The notes: generated by a model not told the origin, from the sequence alone. A stretch of 64,000 nucleotides of DNA from an uncultured Microbacterium sp. (GCF_900078385.1 NZ_FLQR01000008.1:248001-312000), one strand, 5' to 3'. Counted from the first letter of the stretch, positions 32,990-42,468 are shown. Translations and numbers: made by a program.

Positions 32990-34180
32990 TCAGGCTGCCG
33001 GAGACGTCACGGGCGCCTCGGTGAGGACATCCTCGCGGTGCTTCGGTCGCGCCCACCGCGCCGGCGTGTGCGGACCGTCCCACACCTGGATGGCGCCCCA
33101 CACGACCGCGGTGATGGGCACGGCGAGCACGGCGCCCACGATGCCGGAGAGCACCGCGCCGACCGTCAGGGCGACGAGGACGACGAAGGCGTGCAGCTTC
33201 ATCGACCGGCCCATCAGCACCGGCTGCAGGAAGTTCCCCTCCAGCTGGTTCACGAGGACCACGACGCCGACGACGATGAGCGCGACCACCCAGCCGTTCG
33301 CGACGAGCGCGACGAGGGCGGCGAGGATGCCGGCGACCGTCGCGCCGACGATGGGGATGAACGCGAGCAGGAACACCAGGACGGCGAGCGGGATGGCGAG
33401 CGGGACCTGGAGGATGAGAAGACCGATCAGGATGCCGATGGCGTCCACGGCGGCGACGGTCGCCGTCCCTCGCACATACGAACCCAGTGTCGCGACGGTC
33501 TTGTCGCCGATCCGCACCGCGCGCTGGTAGTCCTCGCCGCGGAAGGGTCGCAGCAGGAACGCCCACATCTGCGGGCCGTCCTTGAGGAAGAAGAAGAGCA
33601 TCGTCACCATCAGGACGAGACCCGTCACGAAGTTGGCGACCGCGCCGACCCCGGCGAGGGCCCCGGAGCCGAACTGGGCGCTCGTGACGAAGTCGGTGAG
33701 GGCCCCGATCCACTCGTCGATCTGCGCCTGGTCGATGTCGATCGGGAGGGTCTCGGTCCAGGCGAGCAGATCCTGGAAGCCCTGCTGCGCCTGCGAGTAC
33801 AGCTCATCCCACTGATCGCGGACCGCCCACGCGATGAGCCAGGACAGGGCGCCGAGGATGGCCGTGATCGTGACGAGCGTCAGCAGGGTCGCGACGACCG
33901 ACGGGATGCCGCGCCGCCGCATCCAGGACATGACCGGTTCGAACGCGGACGCGAGGATGAGCGCGATGACGAGCGGGATCGTGACGACCGTCACCTGCTG
34001 GATGCCCCAGATCGCGGCCGCGGTGATCGCGATCACGATCATGACCTGCAGGGCGCGGATGGCGGTGCCGCCGAGACCGTCGGCCCACAGGCTCCACGGT
34101 CGTCCCGATGCGTCGATGCGCAGCGGCTTGCCGGCGGTGTCGAGCCGGACGGTCTTCGGGGCGGAGCTGAACGGTCCCAT
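32990..34180 (-). CDS. AI-2E family transporter (PerM/YdbI-type permease)
   Basis: 396-aa membrane protein with about eight hydrophobic segments in the typical pattern. A pair lies near the N-terminus (LQVMIVIAITAAAIWGI, VTIPLVIALILASAFEPVM), then a third after a short loop. A soluble stretch follows (YSQAQQGFQDLLAWTETLPIDIDQ), then the conserved C-terminal cluster with LAFIPIVGATVAGILAALVAL and NQLEGNFLQPVLMGRSMKLH. The family includes autoinducer-2 exporters and Na+/H+ antiporters, so the substrate is open. TAGCGT lies exactly 6 nt before ATG 34180, so it is probably leaderless. It is convergent with the polymerase gene, 3 bp apart. Confidence 0.9.
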   Translation of the reverse strand: MGPFSSAPKTVRLDTAGKPLRIDASGRPWSLWADGLGGTAIRALQVMIVIAITAAAIWGIQQVTVVTIPLVIALILASAFEPVMSWMRRRGIPSVVATLLTLVTITAILGALSWLIAWAVRDQWDELYSQAQQGFQDLLAWTETLPIDIDQAQIDEWIGALTDFVTSAQFGSGALAGVGAVANFVTGLVLMVTMLFFFLKDGPQMWAFLLRPFRGEDYQRAVRIGDKTVATLGSYVRGTATVAAVDAIGILIGLLILQVPLAIPLAVLVFLLAFIPIVGATVAGILAALVALVANGWVVALIVVGVVVLVNQLEGNFLQPVLMGRSMKLHAFVVLVALTVGAVLSGIVGAVLAVPITAVVWGAIQVWDGPHTPARWARPKHREDVLTEAPVTSPAA

Positions 34181-34192
34181 GCCTCGACGCTA
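34181..34192 (-). promoter_or_regulatory. -10 box, leaderless promoter of the AI-2E-family gene
   Basis: Minus strand TAGCGT (genomic 34187-34192), exactly 6 nt (CGAGGC), then ATG 34180. Confidence 0.6.
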
Positions 34193-34212
34193 GACGACGC
34201 GGCGACGGATGG

Positions 34213-35523
34213 TCATCCTTGACGCCGCGACCATTCGCGTTCGGTGAGCACGCGCGAGACCGTCAGGCCGATGGCGAGCGCGACGACGACGAAGACCGCC
34301 TGCACGCCGTTCTGGATCGCGGCGACCGTGTCGCCGTCGATCACGCCCGCGATCGAGCGGTATGCCGCGGCGCCCGGCACCATGATCAGCACCGCCGGCA
34401 CCGTCAGGGTCACGCGCGCGGCGCGCATCCGACCGGAGACGACGAACGCGCCGAGACCGACGGCGACGGCTGCCGCCGCGGCGGCGACGGCGGGCATGGT
34501 GCCCGCGTCCACGAGGGCGAGCCGTCCCACGTTGGCGAGCGCGCCGAGGGTCGCGGCGACGAGCGCGATCGTCCAGGGGGTGGCGAACAGCACGGCGAAG
34601 CCGAGCACGCCGATGAAGCCCGCGACGAGCCGGACGAGCGAGAGGACCGGTTCGTCGAACGCGGGGGAGGCGGTCTGCGACACCGAGACGCCGACGACGG
34701 CGGCCGTCCCCCAGACCGCGGTTCCGGTGGCGAGCAGGACCAGGCACGCGTAGACGACGCGGGCGATCCCGGCGTTGAGGTCGAGGCGGGCGAGATCCAG
34801 TGCGCCCGTCACGAGGGCGAAGCCGGGCACGAGGTAGAGGACGGCGCTCGTGAGGGCGGCGTCGTGCTGCCCTCCCGGTACGCCGGCGAGGTCGAGCAGC
34901 CCGGCCGCGCCGAGGTAGACGACGAGGGCGACGAGGGCGGAGGTGAAGACGAGCAGGAACTCGTTGACGTGGATCCGGCCGAGCAGCATCCGCACCCACT
35001 GGCCGAGCCCCGCCGCGATCCCGACCGCCAGGCATTCCTGCCAGCCGCCGTTGTTGAGGAGCGCGAACGCCGCGCAGGCGAGCGCCGCGGCGAGGATCTT
35101 GACCGGGTCGGCGATGCGGCGCGCCCGCGCCTCCACGGCGTCGAGGCGCTCTTGGAGCGAGGCCGCCGTGGTCTCCGGGCCGAGGTCGTTCGTCAGACGC
35201 TTGAGATGCGTCAGGCGATCGGCGTCGACGGCCGGCCGGCCGATCTCGGCCACCCGCGTGCGGAACATCTGCCCGCGGCTCGTCGTGGCGACGAGATCGG
35301 TCATCCCGATGCGGGTGTGCAGCTGGGAGATGCCGACGGCCTCGGCGGCGCGGTGCATGCTGTCGCGCACGCGGGCGGCGGACGCGCCGGCGCCGAGCAT
35401 CATCGAACCGAGCCGCACGACGGCATCCGTCCGGGCGATGAACTGCACCGGTTCGAGGCGCAGCTCCGCCGTGTGCGTCGACTCGCCGGAGGGGTCTGCG
35501 GAGGGTGCGGACACGTCGGTCAT
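34213..35523 (-). CDS. Threonine/serine exporter family protein (ThrE-like)
   Basis: 436-aa exporter with the fused two-part ThrE layout. A cytosolic N-terminal domain (about 25-150) includes ARTDAVVRLGSMMLGAGASAARVRDSM, a typical ThrP opening. About ten hydrophobic helices follow, including HVNEFLLVFTSALVALVVYLG and AVLYLVPGFALVTGALDLARLDLNAG, the conserved ThrE core. It should export threonine, serine or small peptides by proton motive force. CAGGAT lies exactly 6 nt before ATG 35523 as a degenerate -10. The C-terminus is short and basic. It shares orientation with the AI-2E gene, with about 30 bp between them. Confidence 0.9.
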   Translation of the reverse strand: MTDVSAPSADPSGESTHTAELRLEPVQFIARTDAVVRLGSMMLGAGASAARVRDSMHRAAEAVGISQLHTRIGMTDLVATTSRGQMFRTRVAEIGRPAVDADRLTHLKRLTNDLGPETTAASLQERLDAVEARARRIADPVKILAAALACAAFALLNNGGWQECLAVGIAAGLGQWVRMLLGRIHVNEFLLVFTSALVALVVYLGAAGLLDLAGVPGGQHDAALTSAVLYLVPGFALVTGALDLARLDLNAGIARVVYACLVLLATGTAVWGTAAVVGVSVSQTASPAFDEPVLSLVRLVAGFIGVLGFAVLFATPWTIALVAATLGALANVGRLALVDAGTMPAVAAAAAAVAVGLGAFVVSGRMRAARVTLTVPAVLIMVPGAAAYRSIAGVIDGDTVAAIQNGVQAVFVVVALAIGLTVSRVLTEREWSRRQG

Positions 35524-35659
35524 GACTTGATCCTGGCACCCTCGGACACCCCGCGCGAAAGCGCGTTATTCACGGCCCGTCGGTCGCCTTCGCCCGCCGG
35601 GGCGTGCGTAAGGTCGTGGGCACAGGACGAACAGCGGCAGCTGATCGGACGCAGATTTC

Positions 35660-35704
35660 GGGCCCGCACGACGAGCCGCCGGATCCCGGCGCCGGTGCGG
35701 GCCC
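35660..35704 (-). terminator. Terminator of the ATP-dependent ligase gene
   Basis: GGGCCCGCAC (35660-35669) and GTGCGGGCCC (35695-35704) form a 10-bp perfect stem. The 25-nt loop holds an inner GC stem (GCCGCCGG with CCGGCGCC). It starts 14 bp past the ligase stop. A separate CGCGC-GAAA-GCGCG hairpin lies at 35552-35565 in the same 194-bp gap. Confidence 0.7.
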
Positions 35705-35717
35705 GTTCTGCGTGACG

Positions 35718-36758
35718 TCAGTCCAGCACGTCGCCGAGGTCGTAGGCAGACACCGTCTCCAGCTGGTCGAACGTGCACGACCGCGGGTCGCGGTCGGGAC
35801 GCCAGCGCTCGAACTGCACGGTGTGGCGGAAGCGCTCGCCCTCGAGCTGGTCGTAGCGCACCTCGAGGACGAGCTCGGGCCGCAGCCGCACGAACGAGAC
35901 GTCCTTCGCGCCGCTGAACCGCGACCGGTCGGTCTCGCCCGTGACGGCGCCCCCGTCCTCGTCGCGTTCGACGAGCGGCGCGAGTTCGTCGATGAGCTCG
36001 CGGCGCCGGGCATCGCTCCACGCGGCGACCCCGCCGACGTTCCGCAGCCTGCCCTCCGCGTCGTGCAGCCCGACCAGCAGCGAGCCGACGCCCTCCCCGC
36101 TCTTGTGGATGCGATACCCGAGCGCGACGACATCGGCGGTGCGGGCGTGCTTGATCTTGAACATCGTGCGCTTGCCGGGGGCGTACGGCTGGGCCAGCGG
36201 CTTGGCGACGACGCCGTCCAGGCCGGCGCCCTCGAACTCGGCGAGCCAGCGACGGGCGAGGTCGGGGTCGCGGGTGGTGCGGGTGAGGTGCAGCGGATGC
36301 GGGACGTCGCCGAGGAGCTCCTCCAGTTCCGCGCGCCGTGTCTCGAACGGCTCGGACTGCAGATTCCGATCGCCGCGCGCGAGCAGGTCGAAGGCGACGA
36401 ACATCGCCGGGTGCGTCTCGCTCAGCATCTTCACGCGCGACGCGGCCGGGTGGATCCGCTGCGAGAGGATCTCCCACTGGAGGCGCTGCGCGCCGGTCGC
36501 GCCGTCCGCGACGACGATCTCCCCGTCCAGCAGGCACGGCTCCGGAAGCAGCCGCGCGCACGCGTCGACGAGCTCGGGGAAGTAGCGGGTCAGCGGCTTC
36601 GCGCCGCGGGAGCCCAGTTCGACGGTCGTGCCGTCCCACGCGATGAGGGCGCGGAACCCGTCCCACTTCGGCTCGTACGACAGCCCGCCGGCGGTCCTGC
36701 CGGGGTCCGGGATCTCCGGGACGGACTTCGCGAGCATCGGTGCGGGGATCTCGTACAT
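35718..36758 (-). CDS. ATP-dependent DNA ligase (LigC/LigD ligase-domain type)
   Basis: 346-aa stand-alone ATP-dependent DNA ligase. The adenylation domain shows motif I EPKWDGFRA with the nucleophilic Lys near residue 31, motif III-like MFVAFDLLARG, motif IV LDGVVAKPL and motif V KRTMFKIKHART. An OB-fold follows (ADVVALGYRIHKSGEGVGSLLVGL). The length fits mycobacterial LigC, and it lacks the polymerase and phosphoesterase modules of LigD. It probably seals nicks or double-strand breaks as a back-up to the NAD-dependent replicative ligase, perhaps with the polymerase encoded nearby. Transcribed alone on the minus strand. Confidence 0.92.
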   Translation of the reverse strand: MYEIPAPMLAKSVPEIPDPGRTAGGLSYEPKWDGFRALIAWDGTTVELGSRGAKPLTRYFPELVDACARLLPEPCLLDGEIVVADGATGAQRLQWEILSQRIHPAASRVKMLSETHPAMFVAFDLLARGDRNLQSEPFETRRAELEELLGDVPHPLHLTRTTRDPDLARRWLAEFEGAGLDGVVAKPLAQPYAPGKRTMFKIKHARTADVVALGYRIHKSGEGVGSLLVGLHDAEGRLRNVGGVAAWSDARRRELIDELAPLVERDEDGGAVTGETDRSRFSGAKDVSFVRLRPELVLEVRYDQLEGERFRHTVQFERWRPDRDPRSCTFDQLETVSAYDLGDVLD

Positions 36759-36814
36759 GCGACCATCACACCGGGCGCCGCCGACATGCGCAATGCGCGG
36801 TCGGTGCCCGGGGG

Positions 36815-38041
36815 TCAGGCGAAGGCCGACATCCCCGTGATGTCACGGCCGATGAGCAGCGCCTGCACCGACTCCGTGCCCTCGTAAGTGTGGATGGCCT
36901 CGATGTCGGCCATGTGCTGCATGACGCCGTTCTCCAGCAGGATGCCGTTGCCGCCGAGCAGGTCGCGCGCCACCGACGCGATCCGCCGGGCCGCCCGCGT
37001 GTTGTGGTACTTCGCGAGCGACGCCTGCGTGGGCCGGAGGCCGCCGGACTGCTCGAGGTCGGCGAGGTGCCGGCAGTACAGCTGCATCGCCGTGAGCTCC
37101 TCGAGCATCTGCGCGAGCCGCTCCTGCACCATCTGGAACCTCGCGAGCGGTCTGCCGAACTGCGTGCGCTGCTGCGCGTACTGCAGCGCCGCCTCGTAGC
37201 AGGCCGTCGCGTGGCCGAGCGCCGACCAGGCGACGCCCGAACGAGTCGAGTAGAGGACGGTCGAGGCGTCCTTGAAGCTCTTCGCGCCCGGCAGGACGGC
37301 GTCCAGGCCGACCCGGACGTCGTCCAGCGCGATATGGGCCTGGTGGATGCCGCGCAGCGATGCCTTACCTGTGATCACGGTGCCGGTGTAGCCCGGCGTC
37401 GACTGCTCCACGAGGAAGCAGCGCACGGCCCCGTGCGCGTCGCCGCCCTCATCGTCGATGCGCGCCCACACGAAGGTGACGCCGCCGGAGGCGCCGTTGC
37501 CGATCCACTTCTTCGTGCCCCGGATGACCCACCCGTCGCCGTCGCGGCGGGCGACGGTCTCGAGGGAGACCGAGTCCGAGCCGTGATCGGGCTCGGTCAG
37601 GGCGAACGCGGCGGGGAGCGCGGCGCGGGCGATGGGTTCGAGCCACGCGTCCTGCTGCTCCGCGCTTCCGAAGAGGGCGAGGGTGCGCAGCGCGAGTCCG
37701 CCCTGCACGGCGACGACGGTGCCGAGCGATCCGTCGCCGCGGGAGATCTCCATGTTGACCAGGCCGGCCGCGAGCGGCGAGAAGTGCGTGAGCCGCGGGT
37801 GCTCGATGCCGTCGTTGAGGAGATCGAGCTCGCCCATCCGCTCGGCGAGGTCGAGGGGATACTCGGCGCGGTCCCACGCCTCCTGCATCCGATCGCCGAC
37901 CTCGTCGATGAAGTCCTGGGCCCGCTGCCACACGGCCCGATCCGCCTCGGGGGTGTCGGCGAAGACGGCGTAGTAGTCCGTGCCGAGCCGCCCCGTCACG
38001 TCGTAGGAGGAGACGGCTTCGCCGGGCAGTGCGCTGGTCAT
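36815..38041 (-). CDS. Acyl-CoA dehydrogenase (glutaryl-CoA dehydrogenase-like)
   Basis: 408-aa FAD enzyme. It has the ALTEPDHGSDS flavin-binding segment, WIGNGASGGVTFVWAR, the helical C-terminal domain with RTQFGRPLARFQ and LLGGNGILLENGVMQHMADIEAIHTYEGTES. The Glu of TYEGT is the catalytic base position shared by glutaryl-CoA and several short-chain dehydrogenases. An Arg after DHGS as in true glutaryl-CoA dehydrogenase cannot be confirmed by eye, so the acyl substrate stays open. ATG 38041 has TAAGCT exactly 6 nt upstream, so it is probably leaderless. It is divergent from an aminotransferase gene with 82 bp between. Confidence 0.88.
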   Translation of the reverse strand: MTSALPGEAVSSYDVTGRLGTDYYAVFADTPEADRAVWQRAQDFIDEVGDRMQEAWDRAEYPLDLAERMGELDLLNDGIEHPRLTHFSPLAAGLVNMEISRGDGSLGTVVAVQGGLALRTLALFGSAEQQDAWLEPIARAALPAAFALTEPDHGSDSVSLETVARRDGDGWVIRGTKKWIGNGASGGVTFVWARIDDEGGDAHGAVRCFLVEQSTPGYTGTVITGKASLRGIHQAHIALDDVRVGLDAVLPGAKSFKDASTVLYSTRSGVAWSALGHATACYEAALQYAQQRTQFGRPLARFQMVQERLAQMLEELTAMQLYCRHLADLEQSGGLRPTQASLAKYHNTRAARRIASVARDLLGGNGILLENGVMQHMADIEAIHTYEGTESVQALLIGRDITGMSAFA

Positions 38042-38053
38042 GCGCCCAGCTTA
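38042..38053 (-). promoter_or_regulatory. -10 box, leaderless promoter of the acyl-CoA dehydrogenase gene
   Basis: Minus strand TAAGCT (genomic 38048-38053), exactly 6 nt (GGGCGC), then ATG 38041. Confidence 0.6.
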
Positions 38054-38111
38054 TCCGATGCGGTACTCAGTGTCGGACGAACTGAGACTTAGTGCCATCG
38101 CTGCGCAGCCG

Positions 38112-38123
38112 TACGCTGGAGCG
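38112..38123 (+). promoter_or_regulatory. -10 box, leaderless promoter of the aminotransferase gene
   Basis: TACGCT at 38112-38117, exactly 6 nt (GGAGCG), then GTG 38124. This decides the start codon; the ORF-track start at 38040 would lie inside the opposite gene's promoter. Confidence 0.6.
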
Positions 38124-39275
38124 GTGCCAGCGCTCAGTCCTCACGTCCTCGCGGTCCCGGCCAGCGGCATCCGTCGCATCTTCGAGGTCGCCCTCGCCCT
38201 CGACGACGTGACGCTGCTCGCGGTCGGCGAGCCCGACGTGCCGGTCGCCCCGCACACCCTCGCCGCCGCGGCGGCGGCCTGGACCGCCGACGAGACCGGG
38301 TACACCGCCAACGCCGGCATGCCGGAGCTGCGTCGTGCCTTCGCGGACCGGTTCGCCGCGGACCACGGAGCCCTGCTCGAGGCCGAGCGCGTGTGCGTCA
38401 CCGTCGGCGGCACGCAGGCGCTGCACCAGGCGCTCGGACTGATCCTCGGTCCGGGTGACGAGGTCCTCATCCCCGATCCGGGCTACTCGACGTTCTCGAT
38501 GAGTCCGCGGATGCTGTCCGCCGTCCCCGTCCCGTACGCGCTGCGCGAGGAGGCGGCGTTCCTGCCGGAGGTGGAGCGGCTCGAGCCGCTCGTCACGGAG
38601 CGCACGCGCGCGATCATCGTGAACTCGCCGTCGAACCCCCTCGGGACGGTGCTGGACGAGCCGCGCGCCCGCGCACTCCTGGAGTTCGCCCGACGCCACG
38701 ACCTGTGGGTCATCAGCGACGAGGTGTACTCCGAGCTGACGTTCGACGCCCCGCACGTCAGCCTCGTCGCCCTCGACACGGCCGAGACGGGAGGGGAGCG
38801 CGTGCTCGGCGTCTTCTCGACCTCGAAGACCTACGCGATGACCGGCGCGCGCGTCGGCTTCCTCGTGGCTCCGGCCGAGTGGGCGCCGCACCTGCGCACT
38901 GTGCAGGAGGCGATGATCTCGTGCGTCGACGCCCCGGCGCAGCGGGCGGCGATCGCCGCGCTGCGCGGCGAGCAGGACCACGTCGCGGCCGCGCGCGAGC
39001 ACTACCGCGCGAACCTCGCCGCGGCCACGGCGCTGCTCGAGGAGCGCGGGATCGCCTTCCTGCGGCCCGCCGGAGCGCTCTACCTCTGGATCGACATGCG
39101 CCACGCCACGGGCGGCGACGTCGCACGCTGGGCGGAGGCGTTCCTCCGCGAGAGCCTCGTGGCCGTCGCTCCGGGATCCGCGTTCGGCGCGTCCGGCGAA
39201 GGCTGGATCCGCGTCTGCGTCGCGGCGTCCCGCGCCGACCTCCTGCACGGGCTGGCACTGCTGCCCGCGCCGTGA
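38124..39275 (+). CDS. Pyridoxal phosphate-dependent aminotransferase (class I/II)
   Basis: 383-aa fold-type I aminotransferase. It has GYTANAGMPELRRAFADRF near the N-terminus, VTVGGTQALHQALGLIL (PLP phosphate cup), NSPSNPLGTVL, VISDEVYSELTF (Asp for the pyridine nitrogen) and STSKTYAMTGARVGFL with the Schiff-base Lys235. The C-terminal Arg that binds the substrate carboxylate is in GWIRVCVAAS. Amino-group donor and acceptor cannot be told from sequence; aspartate or aromatic type is likely. The GTG start is fixed by the promoter register and gives a normal N-terminus (MPALSPHVLAVPASGIR). It is divergent from the acyl-CoA dehydrogenase. Confidence 0.9.
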   Translation: MPALSPHVLAVPASGIRRIFEVALALDDVTLLAVGEPDVPVAPHTLAAAAAAWTADETGYTANAGMPELRRAFADRFAADHGALLEAERVCVTVGGTQALHQALGLILGPGDEVLIPDPGYSTFSMSPRMLSAVPVPYALREEAAFLPEVERLEPLVTERTRAIIVNSPSNPLGTVLDEPRARALLEFARRHDLWVISDEVYSELTFDAPHVSLVALDTAETGGERVLGVFSTSKTYAMTGARVGFLVAPAEWAPHLRTVQEAMISCVDAPAQRAAIAALRGEQDHVAAAREHYRANLAAATALLEERGIAFLRPAGALYLWIDMRHATGGDVARWAEAFLRESLVAVAPGSAFGASGEGWIRVCVAASRADLLHGLALLPAP

Positions 39276-39281
39276 GGCCCG

Positions 39282-39950
39282 TCAGTCCAGCTCGGCGGTG
39301 AGCCGTCGAGTGACCTCGGCCCTCGGCATCCGCCGGGGGAAGGTCGCGACGACGAGGTCGTCGTCTGCCGGGTCGGTCCCGTCCGGGTGGACGCCGAAGC
39401 GGTGCAGCACGACGTCGTAGGCATCCGTCAGCACGGAGACCGGGACGCGCTTCCCGCCCCGCAGGAGCCGGCGCAGGACGTGGTTGTGCACGGCGGTGAC
39501 GGCGGCGGCGAACGCAACCGAGTCGAGCGGGTCGAGGCCGGGCAGGGCGGAGCGGAGATACTCGTCGAAGAGCCGCTCGTACTGGAACACCGTGACGATC
39601 TCGCGATCGCGCAGCGCCGGCACCTCCCGGACGACGGCGTACCGCCGGCGGGCGAGCTCGGGATCGGCGGCGAAGTGGCGGAACACCTGCACGGACGCGT
39701 CGCAGACGGCGGCCCAGGGGCTCTCATGCGTCTCGGCGAGGTACTCCCGCAGCCGCTCGAGCAGGAGGTCGTGGTCGGAGAAGACGACGTCGTCCTTGCC
39801 GCCGAACTGGCGGAAGAAGGTGGAGCGGGAGACCCCCGCCGCGTGCGCGATCTGCTCCACCGAGGTGGCTTCGAAACCCTGCGCCGCGAAGAGGTCGAGC
39901 GCTGCGGCGACGACGCTGTCGCGGGCGGTGCTGCGGGCCGGTTCGGTCAT
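39282..39950 (-). CDS. TetR family transcriptional regulator
   Basis: 222-aa repressor-type regulator. The N-terminal helix-turn-helix is canonical: RDSVVAAALDLFAAQGFEATSVEQIAHAAGVSRSTFFRQFGGKDDVVF. The ligand-binding half (about 70-220) is helical with no recognisable ligand signature. It is convergent with the aminotransferase (6 bp apart) and divergent from sucCD, about 146 bp away, so it could regulate itself or sucCD, though neither is shown. TAAGCT on the minus strand (39960-39965) lies 9 nt before the start. Confidence 0.9.
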   Translation of the reverse strand: MTEPARSTARDSVVAAALDLFAAQGFEATSVEQIAHAAGVSRSTFFRQFGGKDDVVFSDHDLLLERLREYLAETHESPWAAVCDASVQVFRHFAADPELARRRYAVVREVPALRDREIVTVFQYERLFDEYLRSALPGLDPLDSVAFAAAVTAVHNHVLRRLLRGGKRVPVSVLTDAYDVVLHRFGVHPDGTDPADDDLVVATFPRRMPRAEVTRRLTAELD

Positions 39951-39959
39951 GGTGGTGAA

Positions 39960-39965
39960 AGCTTA
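39960..39965 (-). promoter_or_regulatory. -10 box of the TetR gene
   Basis: Minus strand TAAGCT, 9 nt before ATG 39950. A matching TAAGCT on the plus strand (40017-40022) serves sucC. Confidence 0.5.
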
Positions 39966-40016
39966 GTTGTCCGGCCGCGGGGGCTGCAGGCGGAAGGGCG
40001 GCCCCGCCGCGGGTAC

Positions 40017-40053
40017 TAAGCTGGGGCACTGGTCGATATCTCGACATCGAGAT
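40017..40053 (+). promoter_or_regulatory. sucCD promoter -10 and candidate operator in the leader
   Basis: TAAGCT at 40017-40022 would start transcription near 40029. Within the leader, ATCTCGA (40038-40044), CA, TCGAGAT (40047-40053) is a perfect 7-bp inverted repeat, placed where a bound repressor would block elongation or initiation. It resembles MarR-type palindromes, but the regulator is unknown. Confidence 0.45.
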
Positions 40054-40096
40054 TCTTTCGGCACCGAAACCACAGTCGCCCAGCGAAGGATTGCAC

Positions 40097-41260
40097 GTGG
40101 ATCTTTACGAGTACCAGGCCCGAGACCTGTTCGAGAAGTACGAGGTGCCGGTGCTCGCCGGCATCGTCGCCGACACCCCCGAGGAGGCGAAGGCGGCCGC
40201 GGAGAAGCTCGGCGGCGTCGTCGTCGTCAAGGCGCAGGTCAAGACGGGCGGCCGCGGCAAGGCGGGCGGCGTCAAGGTCGCCAAGACGCCGGATGAGGCG
40301 TACGACGCCGCGAAGGCCATCCTCGGCCTCGACATCAAGGGTCACGTCGTCAAGCGCGTGATGGTCGCCGCCGGCGCATCGATCGAGAAGGAGTTCTACT
40401 TCTCGGTGCTGCTGGACCGTGCCAACCGCTCCTACCTCTCGCTCGCCAGCGTCGAGGGCGGCATGGAGATCGAGCAGCTCGCCGTCGAGAAGCCGGAGGC
40501 GCTCGCCCGTGTCGAGGTCGACCCGATCGTCGGCATCGACCACGCCAAGGCGCTCGAGATCGCGAAGGCCGCGAACTTCGACGACGAGCTGGCGCCTAAG
40601 GTCGCCGACGTCTTCGTCAAGCTCTTCAACGTCTACAAGGGCGAGGACGCCACGCTCGTCGAGGTGAACCCCCTCATCCAGTCCGCCGACGGCGAGATCA
40701 TCGCGCTCGACGGCAAGGTCACGCTCGACGAGAACGCCGAGTTCCGGCACGCCTCGCACGCCCTCCTCGAGGACAAGGCCGCCGCGGACCCTCTTGAGGC
40801 CAAGGCCAAGGAGAACGACCTCAACTACGTCAAGCTCGACGGCCAGGTCGGCATCATCGGCAACGGCGCGGGACTCGTCATGTCGACGCTCGACGTCGTC
40901 GCGTACGCCGGGGAGAACCACGGCGGCGTGAAGCCGGCGAACTTCCTCGACATCGGCGGCGGCGCGTCGGCCGAGGTCATGGCCGCGGGCCTGGACGTCA
41001 TCCTCGGCGACCCGCAGGTCAAGAGCGTCTTCGTCAACGTGTTCGGCGGTATCACGGCGTGCGACGCCGTCGCCAAGGGCATCGTCGGCGCGCTCGCCGA
41101 GCTCGGCTCGACGGCATCCAAGCCGCTCGTCGTGCGCCTGGACGGCAACCGCGTCGAAGAGGGTCGCAAGATCCTCCAGGACGCCAACCACCCGCTCGTG
41201 ACGCTCGCCGCGACGATGGACGAGGGCGCCGACAAGGCCGCCGAACTCGCCAACGCCTGA
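40097..41260 (+). CDS. sucC: Succinyl-CoA synthetase (ADP-forming) beta subunit
   Basis: 387-aa TCA cycle enzyme subunit that, with SucD, interconverts succinyl-CoA and succinate with nucleoside triphosphate formation. The start is GTG 40097 ([20 protein letters not shown]), the family's exact N-terminus, with AAGGA upstream; the ORF-track TTG at 40091 adds two residues. ATP-grasp features are [18 protein letters not shown] and LVEVNPLI, and the C-terminal power-helix region contains [14 protein letters not shown] and [14 protein letters not shown]. It is followed 29 bp later by sucD and preceded by a leader with a palindromic operator candidate. Confidence 0.97.
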   Translation: MDLYEYQARDLFEKYEVPVLAGIVADTPEEAKAAAEKLGGVVVVKAQVKTGGRGKAGGVKVAKTPDEAYDAAKAILGLDIKGHVVKRVMVAAGASIEKEFYFSVLLDRANRSYLSLASVEGGMEIEQLAVEKPEALARVEVDPIVGIDHAKALEIAKAANFDDELAPKVADVFVKLFNVYKGEDATLVEVNPLIQSADGEIIALDGKVTLDENAEFRHASHALLEDKAAADPLEAKAKENDLNYVKLDGQVGIIGNGAGLVMSTLDVVAYAGENHGGVKPANFLDIGGGASAEVMAAGLDVILGDPQVKSVFVNVFGGITACDAVAKGIVGALAELGSTASKPLVVRLDGNRVEEGRKILQDANHPLVTLAATMDEGADKAAELANA

Positions 41261-41289
41261 GCCCCGCATCCGGAATAGGACTTACTGAA

Positions 41290-42192
<903 letters not shown>

Positions 42193-42204
42193 GCAGCGTT
42201 GCGG

Positions 42205-42232
42205 GGGGCCGGATGCCGTGGCATCCGGCCCC
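42205..42232 (+). terminator. sucCD terminator
   Basis: GGGGCCGGATGCC (42205-42217), GT, GGCATCCGGCCCC (42220-42232): 13-bp perfect arms, 13 bp after sucD. A second short hairpin, GACCCCC-TGT-GGGGGTC, follows at 42246-42262. Confidence 0.85.
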
Positions 42233-42245
42233 TTCCGCGTACCCG

Positions 42246-42262
42246 GACCCCCTGTGGGGGTC
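42246..42262. terminator. Second hairpin downstream of sucD
   Basis: GACCCCC (42246-42252), TGT, GGGGGTC (42256-42262). Seven perfect pairs; probably a back-up terminator. Confidence 0.5.
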
Positions 42263-42286
42263 GGGCGCGTGCTTGCCGTGCGCTGT

Positions 42287-42427
42287 TCATTCGCGGCGAA
42301 TGGCGGGTGTCACGGCGACGCACCCGCATTCTGGCGCGGATGAACGACCTGCCGTGGGGGCGGATGCGCGTCAGCCGCGGCGAATGGTGGGTTCCCGCGC
42401 CGCACACCCGCACTTTGGCGCGGGTGA
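42287..42427. repeat. Two tandem REP-like units, 84-bp period
   Basis: Units at 42287-42343 and 42371-42427 match at about 43 of 57 positions and share CGCGGCGAATGG and TGGCGCGG. Each unit is itself an imperfect palindrome: CGCGGCGAATGGCGGGTG against the reverse complement of CACCCGCATTCTGGCGCG. They fill the gap between sucD and the convergent tautomerase gene. Confidence 0.65.
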
Positions 42428-42468
42428 GGCGGGCGGACGGGATCGTGCGCGGCCCAGGAGGCGCGCGG

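Noticed and set aside
42205-42232. GGATGCC/GGCATCC as a special recombination or segregation motif, since it recurs through the window
   Set aside because: Most copies are Asp-Ala or reverse-strand codon pairs in coding sequence, GGACGCC is also common, and no counting against a background was possible.
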